Part shown: positions 43,028 to 54,814 of the stretch, one piece after another
Position numbering within the stretch: position 1 is the stretch's first letter
Layout of the letters: the number at the start of each line of letters is the position of its first letter
Source of the DNA: Coleophoma eucalyptorum
Lineage: Eukaryota > Ascomycota > Leotiomycetes > Helotiales > Dermateaceae
Direction: 5' to 3'
NCBI GenBank assembly: GCA_026120035.1
Contig: JALRME010000001.1
Location: forward strand, 819,909-883,908
DNA length: 64,000 bases
Notes under the pieces: model-generated
What the model saw: the letters and a program-made list of their open reading frames with translations, nothing else
The model's database searches: none
Told to the model about the DNA's origin: nothing
Made by a program: the position numbers and the translations under genes

Positions 43028-43880
43028 GATGGCGGATTGTGTAAAGACTGGACGAGCGATGTAATCTCGAGATGCTGAAGTTACGATATAGGCCGGAAGA
43101 TGATGATCTCTGGAACTTTTTTTCGACTTGCGACCAGATGATAATCGTACACGCTAGTCTGTTTTGGGCACGGGTCGAATGTGACCACGCGAACACCCCT
43201 TTCTTCTGGATTGTCTTGACTTTTCCATTTAAATCCATGACAAAATTTCAGTACTAAAATTCCATTTCTATCAATTTCTCCGTCTATCTTCAGCTTTCAT
43301 ATCTGTACCCCCAGAATTAGGTTGGTGAAGGACGACTGGCCTGCTTATTTGGAGGCGACGTACCTTGCCACTTGCTAGTAAGCATAGCTTCAAAGTCTAG
43401 AAAGATAGCTCAGTAAACATTACGGTCTAGTTCATAAAGCATACCGTTTTTTTTTTGAGTCAGTATGCGAAATAAATTGCCGTCGCAACTAAAATTTAGG
43501 CAATGTCTTCCGTGCTGAGCCAATTAGACAATATGACTATCACCGAGTTCAAGACCACATTTTAGTACTGGCACATATGATCCTTAAGAGTATGAGCATA
43601 GTTCTTAGTCTCTCTTTCTATCTCTCTCTCGCTCTCGTAAATCAACTTAATTTTGCTCTTGTACCTCATTCTCTGTCATTTTATTAGATACCTGACCACG
43701 GAATTCTACCAATCTTTGCTCGCTGCACAATAGCACGATCTCTAGCTAAGAGACAACATGTTGAAAAATAAATCGAAATGAATGCGCGGCCTGAATATTC
43801 GGCCTTCCAATCAACCTCTAAACTCATTCCACGAGCCAAGAGCCACATCTACGCAGTTCTATCGATCCCAGATTCATAGT
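43028..43880. other. Intergenic, 0.85 kb
   Basis: Promoter of the RRM gene and 3' region of the alpha-galactosidase gene. A CT-rich tract lies near 43610-43640 and a T-run near 43447. No gene. Confidence 0.55.
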
Positions 43881-45729
43881 TCACAACTCATCTTTTGCGT
43901 GCATAGAGTATCTCTTCCCACCACCAGTCGTGCTCTTTAGACGGAACATGGCAAGAGAATGTTTCTTGACCTTAGCAGTAAGCGAGCCACCGGGCTTGAC
44001 ACTGCCGGTCTTCCTGCCCATCAACCGTTCATCTCCCTGCTTCAATCCCTCCTTATACGAAGTCTCAGTCGAGTTGTACCAGTTCGCCTCCTTGAAAATA
44101 CTCTCGTACTTATCCTTGGGTGCATCCAGCAACTTCTGCGCAACCGCATTATCCATTCGGTTTGCCCACAGGTCGTAGATATCCCAGTTCTCCTGGCATT
44201 GAGGAGCAGAGCCTTCGGCACCATCATGTACGAAGATCTCTTCCAAGGAGGATGAAATTTCCAGATCTTCACCGGCAGCATTCAGGAACAGAACTACTTG
44301 GTCCCCGCCATATAGAGGGCCAGACCAGATTTGTAGCTCGCCCACGCCGTACTTGTCTTTGGCTACGTCGAAAGACCGTCGTACGCGGCTTACGGAACGA
44401 CCTTCGGGATCTTGATTGACTGCAATTACGGCTGGGTTGTTTAGAATGGTAAGGGCTGAGGCGGACAGTGTACGGATGTCATTGCCCATGAGAAGAGGGG
44501 ATTTGAGAGCCGCCCAGAGGGAGAAGTGTGCTACGTACTTCGAGGGATTAGTGATTGGTTGAGCAGGTCAAGTATTGCCACTTACTTCATCATCAGTCAT
44601 GCCTCCATTGCCAACCTCAAGCTGGAAATATGTTAAATTTAATATTCAATTCCAAGCTGGCAGTCAGTACTTACCATGTCCAGATCATTCCATCCTCCAG
44701 GTTGTCCTCTATCCACATATGGCGCAACTCGGTTTAAAATTGATATGACAGAGCAGTGACTGCCAGGGGCGATGCAGTGGGGACTTGCAGCATCAGTGCA
44801 GGCGCAAAGGTCATCTGGTCGGGTGAAGGAATCGTAGATGTCACCAGAAACTCTCCAGGAGTTTGAAATAGACATTCCCCACTATTTCCTTATCAGAGAC
44901 TTGCCAATGTAGTTGCTATTGGGAAATAAGTGCACGACTTACAGTGTGCGGGTAATCCTCTCCCCAGTTGCACAAACTGTACAGGATAGGACGGCCAGTT
45001 GAATTGAGTGCATCCCACATGACCTTGTAGCGATTGAACGTCACCAAAGGAGTACCAAACCTCCCCATATGGTAGCAATTATCATACTTGAGGTAGTCGA
45101 CTCCCCAAGAAGCAAAGCTCTTTGCATCCTGCTCCTCCCAATCTAGGGAACCAGCTGTCGATAGATTAGCTTTTGTCCGCATTGTGACCAGGTGCTGCTT
45201 CACGCACCGTATCTTGCACAAGTCATCTCCCCAGCACTTGAGTACATCCCATATAAGAGACCGAGATCGTGGATGTCTTGAGAAACACTCTCCATTCCGC
45301 TGGGGAATTTCTTCATGTCGACTTTTAGGTATCCATCTGAACCTCGCCCAGCGCTCCAGCAGTCATCTAACACAACTTGTAACTGTTAGTACATCTCTAA
45401 GTTGGCTTTTGAGCGGGTAGACATGCCATAGTTATACCCCACATCCTTGAGGCCTAGGTCCATTAGCTAGATCCTGCAAAGTCGCAGCACCGTTACTGAC
45501 CAGAATCAACAAGCATCTGCGCTGTATCTAATAGAAGCGATTCCGACACATCACAACCTAATGAATTCCAGTTGTTCTGTTCCACAAGTCAGTGCATTGC
45601 TCTATGCGATTGGAACGATTCCGAAAAGCATACCCATCCCATCTGAGGGGTTCTAGCAAGTCCATTATTGACAGCCAGAACACCTGGAAGCAAAGCTCCG
45701 GCAACAGCCGCAACTTGGACGAAAGTCAT
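43881..45729 (-). CDS. Secreted alpha-galactosidase, GH27 family
   Basis: Eight exons, 45729-45634, 45576-45501, 45453-45427, 45375-45208, 45154-44943, 44881-44675, 44621-44586 and 44537-43881, give 492 residues. The protein begins with a signal-peptide-like segment ([19 protein letters not shown]) and the mature start [22 protein letters not shown]27 landmarks follow: [24 protein letters not shown] with the nucleophile D147, and GGWNDLDM with the acid/base D261. The enzyme removes terminal alpha-galactose from melibiose, raffinose and galactomannan outside the cell. The intron between exons 3 and 4 uses a GC donor (gcatgt). Upstream sequence carries GCGGGG-type sites. A sugar transporter gene lies 1.8 kb away, divergently oriented. 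Confidence 0.93.
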
Positions 45730-46057
45730 AATCGCAAGCAATGAATTCTGGAGAGCAATTGAAAAAGGAGATGCAAGAGCTGTAGGTTGAGCAATACAGG
45801 AACAGGAAGAGTAAAGGAAACCGCTGTAACTGTAGCTCTTTTGATATGATGGTTTATTTTTTCAAAGCCAATTCCAGAGGGGAATCAGTTAAAAAGTACT
45901 TGACTGCACACAACCGTGAGCTCTTGAACCCCACATTTGAAGTAAGGTGAATAGCCCCGCATCTCTCCCATGTGAGACGATTTTTGTCCAGAAGGACTAC
46001 CGGCGGAATAGCAAGAATTTGGTTGGCTCCCATTCCCGCACTCCATTAGGGAACAGC

Positions 46058-46063
46058 GGGGGA
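46058..46063. promoter_or_regulatory. GCGGGG, candidate CreA/Cre1 site
   Basis: One of three matches to SYGGRG between the two sugar-use genes. CreA/Cre1 represses alternative sugar genes when glucose is present (known); binding here is inferred. Confidence 0.4.
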
Positions 46064-46498
46064 GCATGAATCTACGCCACATGTGTTCTTCGAAGGCCCG
46101 AAGAACGAGTATCATTGTAAGAGGTCAGAGGTCTCAAGTTTCGTGGCGCGCGCCCCTGATCTTCCTCGCTTAATTTATCGGCGAGAGGGCGCTAGATGCG
46201 GAATTGGGCCAGTCCTATTCGTTGACAAGACCGCCCAAGAGCTGAAGCCGCGTTAGTTTGGCATCATGCTTCGTCATTGCAGGTGTGGTGATCAAGATTG
46301 AAGGAAGGTAATATGCCTTGTGAACAAACCCTTCTCTTTGCAACTTAGGATGCAAGTTGACTATGAGATTAGACACCCTGCAGACACTATGCGCCACTAT
46401 GCTGGGAACTACTAATGGAACAAAGTCGATAACTGCTTGTACAGTACTTTGTTACTTAACATTCTGAGGGAAAGTTCCTTTACGAGCTCGAAGGGTGA

Positions 46499-46500
<2 letters not shown>

Positions 46501-46536
<36 letters not shown>
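46501..46536 (+). repeat. (GTA)12 trinucleotide microsatellite
   Basis: Twelve perfect GTA units in non-coding DNA upstream of the alpha-galactosidase gene. Seen directly. Confidence 0.97.
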
Positions 46537-47542
46537 AGTTAAATGATGTCAGGCAGAGAAGAACTGTGAGATACATAAGCTAGTAGCACAGATTACAAAA
46601 GTCTAGTTCTCTTTGAGGAAGCGCGCTTTTCACCTGATGGTCTTCAGTGTGTTCATTAATGAGCCGAACGACGGTAGAAAACCACGAGAGTGTAATACTC
46701 ATACTCAAAGCGTCGAAAAAGACTTCTGGCGTGGCGTAAGCTAGCCTTAGTCGCTTATCTTGAGAACCACAGGCTGGGGGGCTAATAGCGGAGAAGCAGT
46801 GCATTGATTTGTTGTCTGATCTTGAAGCGTGCAATTAAGGTTATGCTCAGGAAGAATCCATTGTCGTCATGTGAATCGGCCTGTGGCTGGCAAGAAACAG
46901 CATAGGTTAGAGTAGGGCGGGATTCGCTCCTAGTACAAGCGGCGGAAATGAGAGCTTCTTGTTGGGCGAAGGTCTAAGTGCCACAAGGCATCTGACCCGG
47001 TGCGAGGAAAGGAGGAAATCGCCAGGGGAGCCATTTAGGAGTGCACCCAAGCAAAGCAATGCGAAGCCACCAACGGACACAGCAGGCGGAACGGTTTGAA
47101 CCCAACTCCCTTCATTCCTTCTCGGATCGCTCATGCGGCCAGGATGCTCGATGATGGGGACCCCAGAATCTCGCCTCGCGTTTTCTGCGGGGAAATCTTC
47201 GCACACTCTCAGACTCAGTAGCGTCGACCATTCCAGCCCCCTTACGCCCCGGGCTTGATTGTGCTCTCAACGCTGACCTCTCAATCTGCCCTTCAATTAG
47301 GCGGGAAATACAACGCTACTGGCGGATTTGCAGAAGCTGGACATGCTCCTGCTATTGAAGTATATATTCATGTCGAGATCCCTCCTGTGGATTTTCATTT
47401 CGGGCATCCTTCAGTGACCAATCTCGAATCATCATCCTTCTCACCTTTCTCTTCAACTCCATACTCCTCCTTTGGCTCGACCCATATAGCTGGTCTTGAG
47501 CCTTCTCGAATTCGATCAATCCAGTTTCCGGGATTGACCAAG

Positions 47543-49880
47543 ATGTCTTACAAAAAGTCTCACGACGAAAATATCGCTCACCTCGAGCATGTTGATACGC
47601 CTCTCGATGAGAAGATGCATGGCGACAAGATGGTCGTTGCAGCTAAAGAGGCGGCAACTCTAGAGCAGGAACTTACTCCCCTCGAGGCAATCAAGGCCTA
47701 TCCCATGGCCATCTTCTGGTCGATTATGGTTTCCATGTGTGTTATTATGGTACGTTCAACATACTCTTCATCGCTCTTTCGAGGCCTCAGTTACTTCTAC
47801 TGCTATCCACAACACAAATACTAATTCTAATACAGGAAGGGTAAGCTAGATGGCCTTATGACTCCAAGGCTCATCACTGATTTGAGATCTAGCTACGATA
47901 CTATTCTAATCGGAAACTTCTTCGCGTGAGTCTTGCTTTGCTAACTTGTAGAACTATCCCTAACCCATCCAAACAGCTATCCAACCTTTAAGGCTAAATA
48001 CGGCACCTACTTTCCCCAGCTTAACAATGGAGAAGGTGGATATCAGCTTACAGCTGTAAGTGCAGCCAAATTCCAATAAAACTAGACGATGAGACTAATC
48101 TTTTTACAGCAATGGCAAGCTGGACTTGGAAACTGCTCTGGTGTTGGAGCTTTCTTCGGTGTCCTCCTCTGCGGTTACCTCGTTGGGCGTTTTGGGCAGA
48201 AGCGGGTACTTCTTGGCTCACTTATTGTCCTCTCGGCATTTATCTTCATGACGTTCTTCGCACCAAATATTGCCGTTCTAGCTGCTGGAGAGCTCCTCTG
48301 TGGTCTTCCTTGGGGTGTCTTCGCCACGGTCGGTCCCGCCTATGCTTCTGAAGTCCTGCCACTCTGTCTCAGAGGTAAGTTGTCCACCGAGCTTTGGCAC
48401 AGCCACCGCGAAAACATCCCAGGGGGAAAACATTGCACTACTAATACTATTCTACAGTCTACCTTACATCCTACACCAACATGTGTTTTATCATTGGTCA
48501 GCTAATTGCAGCTGGTGTTCTTGAAGGATGTCTTTCCATCACGTCTGAGTGGTCCTACCGCATTCCATTCGCTTTGCAATGGGTCTGGCCAGCCTTCCTA
48601 TTCCCCATTCTGCTCTTCTGTCCCGAGTCTCCGTGGCATCTTGTTCGTGAGGGGAGATTGGAGGAGGCAGAGCACTCATTGAATCGATTGGTCCGCAAAT
48701 CCGCCAACATTAACACTAAGGAGACTCTGGCCAATATTGTGCATACCAATGAGCTCGAGAAGCAACTTACTGTTGGTACTTCGTATTTTGACTGTTTTAA
48801 AGGATCTGAGAGACGAAGGACTGAGATTGCTTGTGAGTTTATTCACTCCGGATGTGGCATGTGTCATTAAGTCTAGATGATATTTGCTCGTCCTGTTGCA
48901 GATGAGCTTTGCTAATTGTCATCAAGGCGTTGTTTTCGCGGGTCAAGTCTTGTCTGGTAAGTCTTGCCAGATCCACCGCCAAGGATAAGCGCTCAAGGCT
49001 CAATCTTGGTGCCATACATAACTTTCATGACTGACTGGTATCTAGGATCTACATTTGCCTATAATTCCTCCTATTTTTTCGAACAAGTCGGCATCTCATC
49101 CAACGTCACATACAAACTGAACCTTGGGGGAACCGCTCTGGCACTCGTAGGAACTTTAATCGTAATTCTCACCGTAGACCTTTTCCCATACGGGCAAATT
49201 GGCTAACAGTCATCTACAGTCCTGGTTCACACTCATGCCATATTTTGGGCGAAGAAACATCTACCTAGCAGGAATGGCTACCATGACTGCAATCCTCTTT
49301 ATGTAAGTTGATTCGCCTAATTCACATATTTCTACACGTCAGTCCTTGGAAAAGAGAAGGCCACGAACAGAATCATGATGATTTACGCAAAAGAGAGGAC
49401 ATAACTAACGGGATCTATAGCATTGGCATCCTCAACGTCAAGACCGAAAACCACAACATCGGCATGGCCCAAGCCGTCCTAACTCTAGCCTGGACCTTTG
49501 TTTTCCAACTCTCCGCAGGCCAACTCGGCTGGGCACTTCCCGCTGAGATGGGCTCTACACGACTCCGACAAAAGACCATCTGCCTTGCACGCAACGCCTA
49601 CTACGTGGTGAGCGTGATCAGCGGCGTTCTCGAGCCATACTTTATGAACCCCACGGCCTGGAACCTTAAGGGCTACACGGGTTTCGTGTGGGGAGGCACC
49701 GCGCTCGCTACTCTCATCTGGGGTTATTTCCGTCTGCCGGAGACCAAGGGACGGTCATATGAAGAGTTGGATATCCTGTTTGCGAAGGAAGTTCCTGCTC
49801 GTAAATTCAAGGGGTACCAAGTTGATGCTTTCAATGAGGAGACGATTACCGATGCGGCAAGGAGATACTCGAGGGCTTGA
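47543..49880 (+). CDS. MFS sugar (alpha-glucoside/maltose-type) transporter, one junction out of frame
   Basis: Ten exons are supported: 47543-47749, 47836-47840 (GAAGG, 5 nt), 47893-47925, 47977-48055, 48110-48374, 48458-48832, 48902-48956, 49046-49173, 49220-49302 and 49421-49880. The product shows a sugar-porter MFS protein: MEGYDTILIGNFFAYPTFKAK, GYLVGRFGQKRVLLGS, PAYASEVLPLCLRVYLTSY, PESPWHLVREGRL, PYFGRRNIYLAG and LPETKGRSYEELDILF. These match maltose/alpha-glucoside permeases of fungi. All junctions are in phase except exon 6 to 7: exon 6 ends in phase 1 (GCT T) and exon 7 must start in phase 0 (ATGAGCTTT). No alternative GT-AG site repairs it. The gene may be a recent pseudogene, or the sequence may lack two bases. 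Its neighbours suggest a role in uptake of sugars released by the alpha-galactosidase. Confidence 0.8.
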
Positions 49881-50065
49881 GTAAAGGAGGGGCCAGGGTG
49901 GGCTAGATCGGTGATGGCGGGTATATAGTTCTCAGGTTGGCGTTGGATGGGCGGAGTTGATGTGACATGTCTTGATATTTTGATCATAGCCATGTTGTAT
50001 TTTAGCATATGATATTATCCAAGATATGAAACTTCCAACTCGCTTGCTATGGGTGAAGATCTTGC

Positions 50066-51952
50066 TCAATCCCAGCTTTTCGGACTAATTCCAATGTTTT
50101 CCAGCCGCCACTCCTCCCTCCCACCCTCTGGGAACTTATCATCCACCGGCTCCGCAAACTCATATAGGAACCGCAACATCCATTGATCCAGCCTAAAGCT
50201 CTGTTCCATACTCTTCCGGCAAGCTTGGTGGAACGCTCTCAGGCGGGTGAAACTAATATCAAGCGTCGGCCAATACCCCTGCATGCGACTCAGCACGCCA
50301 AAGTTCTTCTCAAGACGCTGCCGCGCAGATGAGATCTGGGTTTCGGAGTCAGAGAAGAGCAAGGTGTGGATCTGTACCGTCGAAGCAACAACAAGCACGT
50401 GCCCAACCATCGTGTATAGGACTTCGCAGTTTGGCGTCGAGCTGGCGGTGTAGACTATCTCGCAAAGGGATTCAGCATAGGCCTTGCACTTCTTGGCATA
50501 GGGTTGTGTGTTGGAGATCGTGCTGTGCTCCTCGTGGAGAAATTGGTAGAAGAGGAGTTGGCCAAAGTGGTAGTAGCCGAGATAGACGGCAACGAAGATA
50601 CGACCTAATCCCAGCGAGGCCCAGTATTGGATGTTGGATGGCGTATCGTGCATATTTGTAGGCAGTGCGGAGTGCCAGTTGTCGAGTTTTTGTGAAAGGT
50701 GAAGCACGTTCTCCTCTAGTCCTGAGCCTTGCACACTACCGGCGACGATGTTCTCGTTGAGATCGTTGACTTCTTTGAGAATAGAGTTCAGCTGAATCAT
50801 CTGTGCAAGCAGAGATGTGTTCGGCCTGGATGGATGCTCTGATACAACTACCGGTTGGCCGCGTCGTAGATTGAGAAATACACTTTCATCAATCGGAAGC
50901 GGTACATTGTCAAAATGTAGCATTTGTCTCGGTAATCGCACTCCGGACGATGACCAGACATCGATCATAGTCAAAGACCACCAAACTGCTTTGAAGTTAA
51001 CACTACGTTCACAATATTGCTTTCTATACGTACCTCGAATATTAACCTCTCGCTCTATTCCATCAGCTGTTGCTTTGTTTGCTATGTCAAGAAGACTTGC
51101 AATCCGACAGGCTGTCGAATAGTAAACGGATTCTGCTGCTGCTTCTCCTTCGGTAATACTGAAAGCACCAAGTAATACGCAAGCTTGGGCTGTATCCAGT
51201 GACACGTCTCTAAGGTCTAACAGTCGATTGCTTTCTTTAGCATACGCCTTGCCTCTATCTCTTGGCTCAATTCCATCGAATGCGGAATTCATCGAAAATC
51301 TGCTTAGGAGTTAGTGATCTACCTAGATTCCTAAAGCTGGCAAAGTGCTCTCTGTTTTATAGCAATGCCGTCTACTTCCACAGCTTAGATGATTGGCATA
51401 TTTGTTACATGTAAACACAAGGCAGTAATTCAATTAGGGTTTACATCAAAAAGAAGATTTAGAGCATGGGGGAAGCCCCAAACCCTAGAATTCAAGCAAG
51501 AGAGGACCTACTACCTCGAAGACAATGCCATCATGGCATACAAGATAACGGGCCTGACAGTGCCCGCCATGACATTCTCCACAAAGCTAGGACGATGAAA
51601 CAAAGAGTGGAACTGATCATGAATAAGATCAAAATAGAGGTTGACAAGTTCCAGGCATAAGTTCTGGGGCGGCAGACTCGTCGCACCGGAATCTCTCTTG
51701 GGGCTTCTGTCCGTGTGAGGGGCCAGGGGAATTAGTGTTTGAGATGTCGGCGACGTCTTGGGTGGTGATGGCGCGGTGTCTCTCGTGCACTGGAAACCAC
51801 GGGCGGTGCAATATGTACATGATGTTCCAAATTGGGCAGTCTCGCACTTTCGGCGTCGTGAGCTGGATGGGCTTCAGTAACGCAGGCTCTACGAGATATG
51901 CTGGTGGGGAGGAGACTAACCGGCAAGCTACGCATGCTGTGGAAGTCCTCAT
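50066..51952 (-). CDS. Zn2Cys6 transcription factor with fungal-specific regulatory domain
   Basis: Three exons, 51952-51921, 51862-51515 and 51299-50066, give 537 residues. The zinc cluster is assembled across the first intron: C7, C10, C17, C26, C29 and C36 (ACVACRSRRRKC, then SCTYCTARGFQC). The linker is Pro/Ser/Thr-rich. The middle homology domain begins LCLELVNLYFDLIHDQFHSL with FHRPSF, continues ALSSRFSMNSAFDG, and contains TAQACVLLGAF, ACRIASLL and WWSLTMIDVWSS, typical of fungal_trans proteins (xylanase-regulator-like group). The second intron is unusually long (215 nt). Its position next to the transporter gene suggests it controls the sugar-use genes, but it also lies 0.6 kb from CYP53. 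The gene converges with the transporter. Confidence 0.88.
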
Positions 51953-52538
51953 TCTAGATTCTCTCCCACTGGCGGGCGCTCATTTCTTCAAGTCATGGCT
52001 TGAGTTTCTGGTATCAAGAAAGACGGGCTTTCTCCACTGATGTAGACAAATGATGTTGACGTATTTAGACGGATGGCATGGCGTGGTGTTAAGAAATCCT
52101 CGGACTAACCAGGATTATGGGAATGCGGGGTGCATCCGACCTAGCCATATGCAGGAGATACGAAGAGCATCGCACTTCACCTGATTAGTTATTAATACAG
52201 ATCTTATAGCTTTCCCGACATGACTTTTGACTGCATGTCAGTCTCAAAAGTCTAACGGTCATAGATTTGCGGTGCTGCGAGTCCGTCGCTGGTCTAGGGC
52301 TAAATTATGGTTGCCAAAGATGGAGTCCTTCGTTTGGTTCATAGACGAAAATTCTTACCGAAACAACGATACAATGATGTTCTAGCATAGAACTTAGGTT
52401 TTACGGTGCTGTGGATTCTATAGATATATGGAGATTGATAAATTGATCAATCTCGGAAGTTGACAATACACAGAAACAAATATTTACAGCGCAGCCCATC
52501 AAACGATTCCTGTACAAACATAGATAAAGCACTTCGAA
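51953..52538. other. Intergenic, 0.6 kb
   Basis: Promoter of the Zn2Cys6 gene and 3' end of CYP53. No gene is seen; plus-strand frames here are shadows of the regulator or uninformative. Confidence 0.6.
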
Positions 52539-54117
52539 TCAAAGATTCTTCCTCTTCCGGATGCCTACAAAACACTCAACAGGCTTCCGCAAGAAGCCCT
52601 CTCTCGTATCCAATACATCTTGGTATAGATCAAAGTCGTATCTTCGGAAGGTGGTGCTGACAATGAGTGCTAATTCCATCTCTGCCACGTTCCTACCTAC
52701 ACAGCTTCGAGGTCCGTAACTGAATGGGATAAATCCAACTTTTTGAGCCTCGGTCAGGTTATTCCAGCGCTCTGGCTTGAACTCGTCCGCATCAGGACCC
52801 CAGATCTCCTTTGAATGGTGGATGGTATAGGCTGGGACAGAGAGAACTGTGTGTGCTGGGAAATGCTTTCCCCCGAATTCAATCCCAGGTCCTGGTGGTA
52901 CTACGCGTGGAAGTCCAATAGCTGAGGTTGAGTGGATGCGTAGAGTTTCTTGGATAACATTATTCATGTAGGGAAGAGATTGTACCATATTAAAAGTCGG
53001 CACATCAGTACCATTAGGAATCGCAGCATCAAGTTCCTCTTGCAGCTTCGCCAGGACACCGGGTGTTTTGCAGACCCAATAGAGGATGGCGCATGAAGTG
53101 TTCGAGGTTGTGTCTGAACCAGCAATCAATTGGGTGAGTGCTTCGGCTGTCAATTCATTTCGGCCAAGCTTTGCTCCCGTCTCATCTTTTCCTTCCATGA
53201 GTCGGGCAAGCAAGTCTACTCGGCTGGAATCTTCTTGCTTATTGTCCAGTCTTGCACTCACACGTGCAACCGCAATGCCAGCCAGGTTCTCGACAGCTGC
53301 AAGGCCCTGGGAGAAGAATGAATCGGGAAAGTACTTTGCATATGGTTTCAGTTGAGGGAAAACACCCAAGGTTCCACTGACTTCTCCTCTTCTGTTTAAG
53401 ACCTCGACAGCTGGGGCATAGCTTATTGGTCCGCCAGGCGTCATCTGGATCTCAGTTATATCCTTCCCTTTTTCCAACATGCCAAACGGTTTTCCGAAAG
53501 CAAGGTCGCCGATCATATCGAATGCAAGGTAATTATACCAGTGCAAGCAGTCAATCTTGGCAAAGCCTCCATGGGCATTGGTGGACAAAGCATCCCATTT
53601 CTTGACGAAAAGCTCAAGATTCCCATGCATGTAAACCTCGAATTGTGCAATTGACTTTGTGGAGAAGGTATGCGAGACAGTCTTACGCTTTCGGGTGTGT
53701 TCCGCGCGGTCTCGTGTATTGAATAAACCTCGCTGGATAGAGACAAATGCATCGTAAAAGTCGCTGTGGCTGTCAGCGCAACCCCTCTTTTACCAATTCA
53801 GGGGGGATTTAGACTCACGACTTCAGGAATCCATTTCCGTGTCCGTAAACCACGTTGATAGCAGTCTCATCTGCAATACTGACATGGTTCGGCTGGATCC
53901 TTACAAACTTCCCGTACTTCTTGTGTTGCTCGTCCACAGTTTTGTACCTCTTCCCTAGGCGGGCCTGGAGCAGAAGCCAAAGATTGGAAAACTTCGCAGC
54001 GAATGGCCCTGGGATCGAGTTCAGTTCAGTGTTAGCGGTAAAGTAAGGCACGAGATAAAAGAGGACGAAGGCGATTGGAATGGTCCACGGCGTCAGCAGC
54101 AAATCAATGACGGCCAT
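52539..54117 (-). CDS. Cytochrome P450 of the CYP53 type (benzoate 4-hydroxylase-like)
   Basis: Two exons, 54117-53819 and 53763-52539, give 507 residues. One N-terminal membrane helix (IPIAFVLFYLVPYF) anchors it in the ER. NSIPGPFAAKFSNLW, VDEQHKKYGKFVRIQPNHVS and LFNTRDRAEHTRKRKTVSH are strongly CYP53-like. Further P450 marks are the I-helix AGSDTTSNT, ETLRIHS (ExxR), FKPERW and the heme loop FSYGPRSCVGRN with C454. CYP53 enzymes para-hydroxylate benzoate and feed the beta-ketoadipate pathway; they also detoxify plant phenolics. Assignment to CYP53 rests on the N-terminal likeness and length; exact substrate is inferred. Confidence 0.88.
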
Positions 54118-54814
54118 GATGTGCGGTCGGGAAAAAGCAATTCAGGGCGGCTCAGATGTTGCTGCAGTATGATGTAGAAATCTCGGCAATTGGTCTTGTG
54201 ATCGGAATTACATATGCAGTATTCCGTAGTAGGGCTCGTAACAATGTAGATGCTTCTGCCAGATAATCGTAAGATAATCAGGAGAGGTAGGCGGCTATAT
54301 ACTGGCTCCTTAACGTGAGATCAATTGCCGTGACAATCCGCCGAGTCGTCGCAGAGTGCAATCAAACTGGGGCTTTTCACCTCCCCGCATTTCTGCTCAC
54401 AGTGCCCCAAGCCAACGGAGCTAACCCGGCAATGCTGGTTGATTTTCGACCAATGATCGTAGGCGTATTCCAATCGCCTCTTCAAGCGCGAGCCAAGCAC
54501 TTAGGATTTCCGCTGGGACCGCAAGCCCGAGACGAGATTTGAAGTCGACTTTGGCCCCAGGAATCCCCTCCACGAATGGATTTTGTGGGGTGTGGGCATC
54601 GGGAGAGATGTCGGTAGATGGACAATGCCAAATGGAGGACTCGGTGCACCCGGAGTTTCCATGGCGCCTTGTACAGTATTAGCTCCTTCCGCTTGCGACG
54701 GCTTCACTAGGAGAGGAATGGTTCCGCGTCGGAAGCTTGGTATGCATATCTGTAGATCTATCCCAAGGCTTCACCATGGCTTTCATGGCCTTGCAACAGC
54801 ATACATTTGTCTAT
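54118..54814. promoter_or_regulatory. CYP53 promoter and 3' region of RPE1
   Basis: 697 bp, no gene. The 80-codon plus-strand frame at 54583-54825 has no domain and overlaps the RPE1 3' end. Confidence 0.55.

Larger units (their letters stand above)
45730..47542. promoter_or_regulatory. 1.8-kb divergent region alpha-galactosidase / sugar transporter
   Basis: No convincing gene. Candidate CreA/Cre1 cores (SYGGRG) are CCCCGC at 45955-45960, GCGGGG at 46058-46063 and GCGGGG at 47187-47192. A (GTA)12 microsatellite lies at 46501-46536. A 99-codon minus-strand frame at 46907-47206 has no domain. Confidence 0.6.

Noticed and set aside
46907..47206. 99-codon minus-strand frame upstream of the transporter
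   Set aside because: No recognised motif, biased composition and position within the promoter of the sugar-use genes.
47255..47542. In-frame extension of the transporter upstream of MSYKK
   Set aside because: It needs a TTG start and adds a Ser/Pro-rich stretch unlike transporter N-termini; the ATG at 47543 is adequate.
51735..52040. 101-codon plus-strand frame over the regulator's first exons
   Set aside because: It is antisense to the zinc cluster, which is well supported by six cysteines across a spliced junction.
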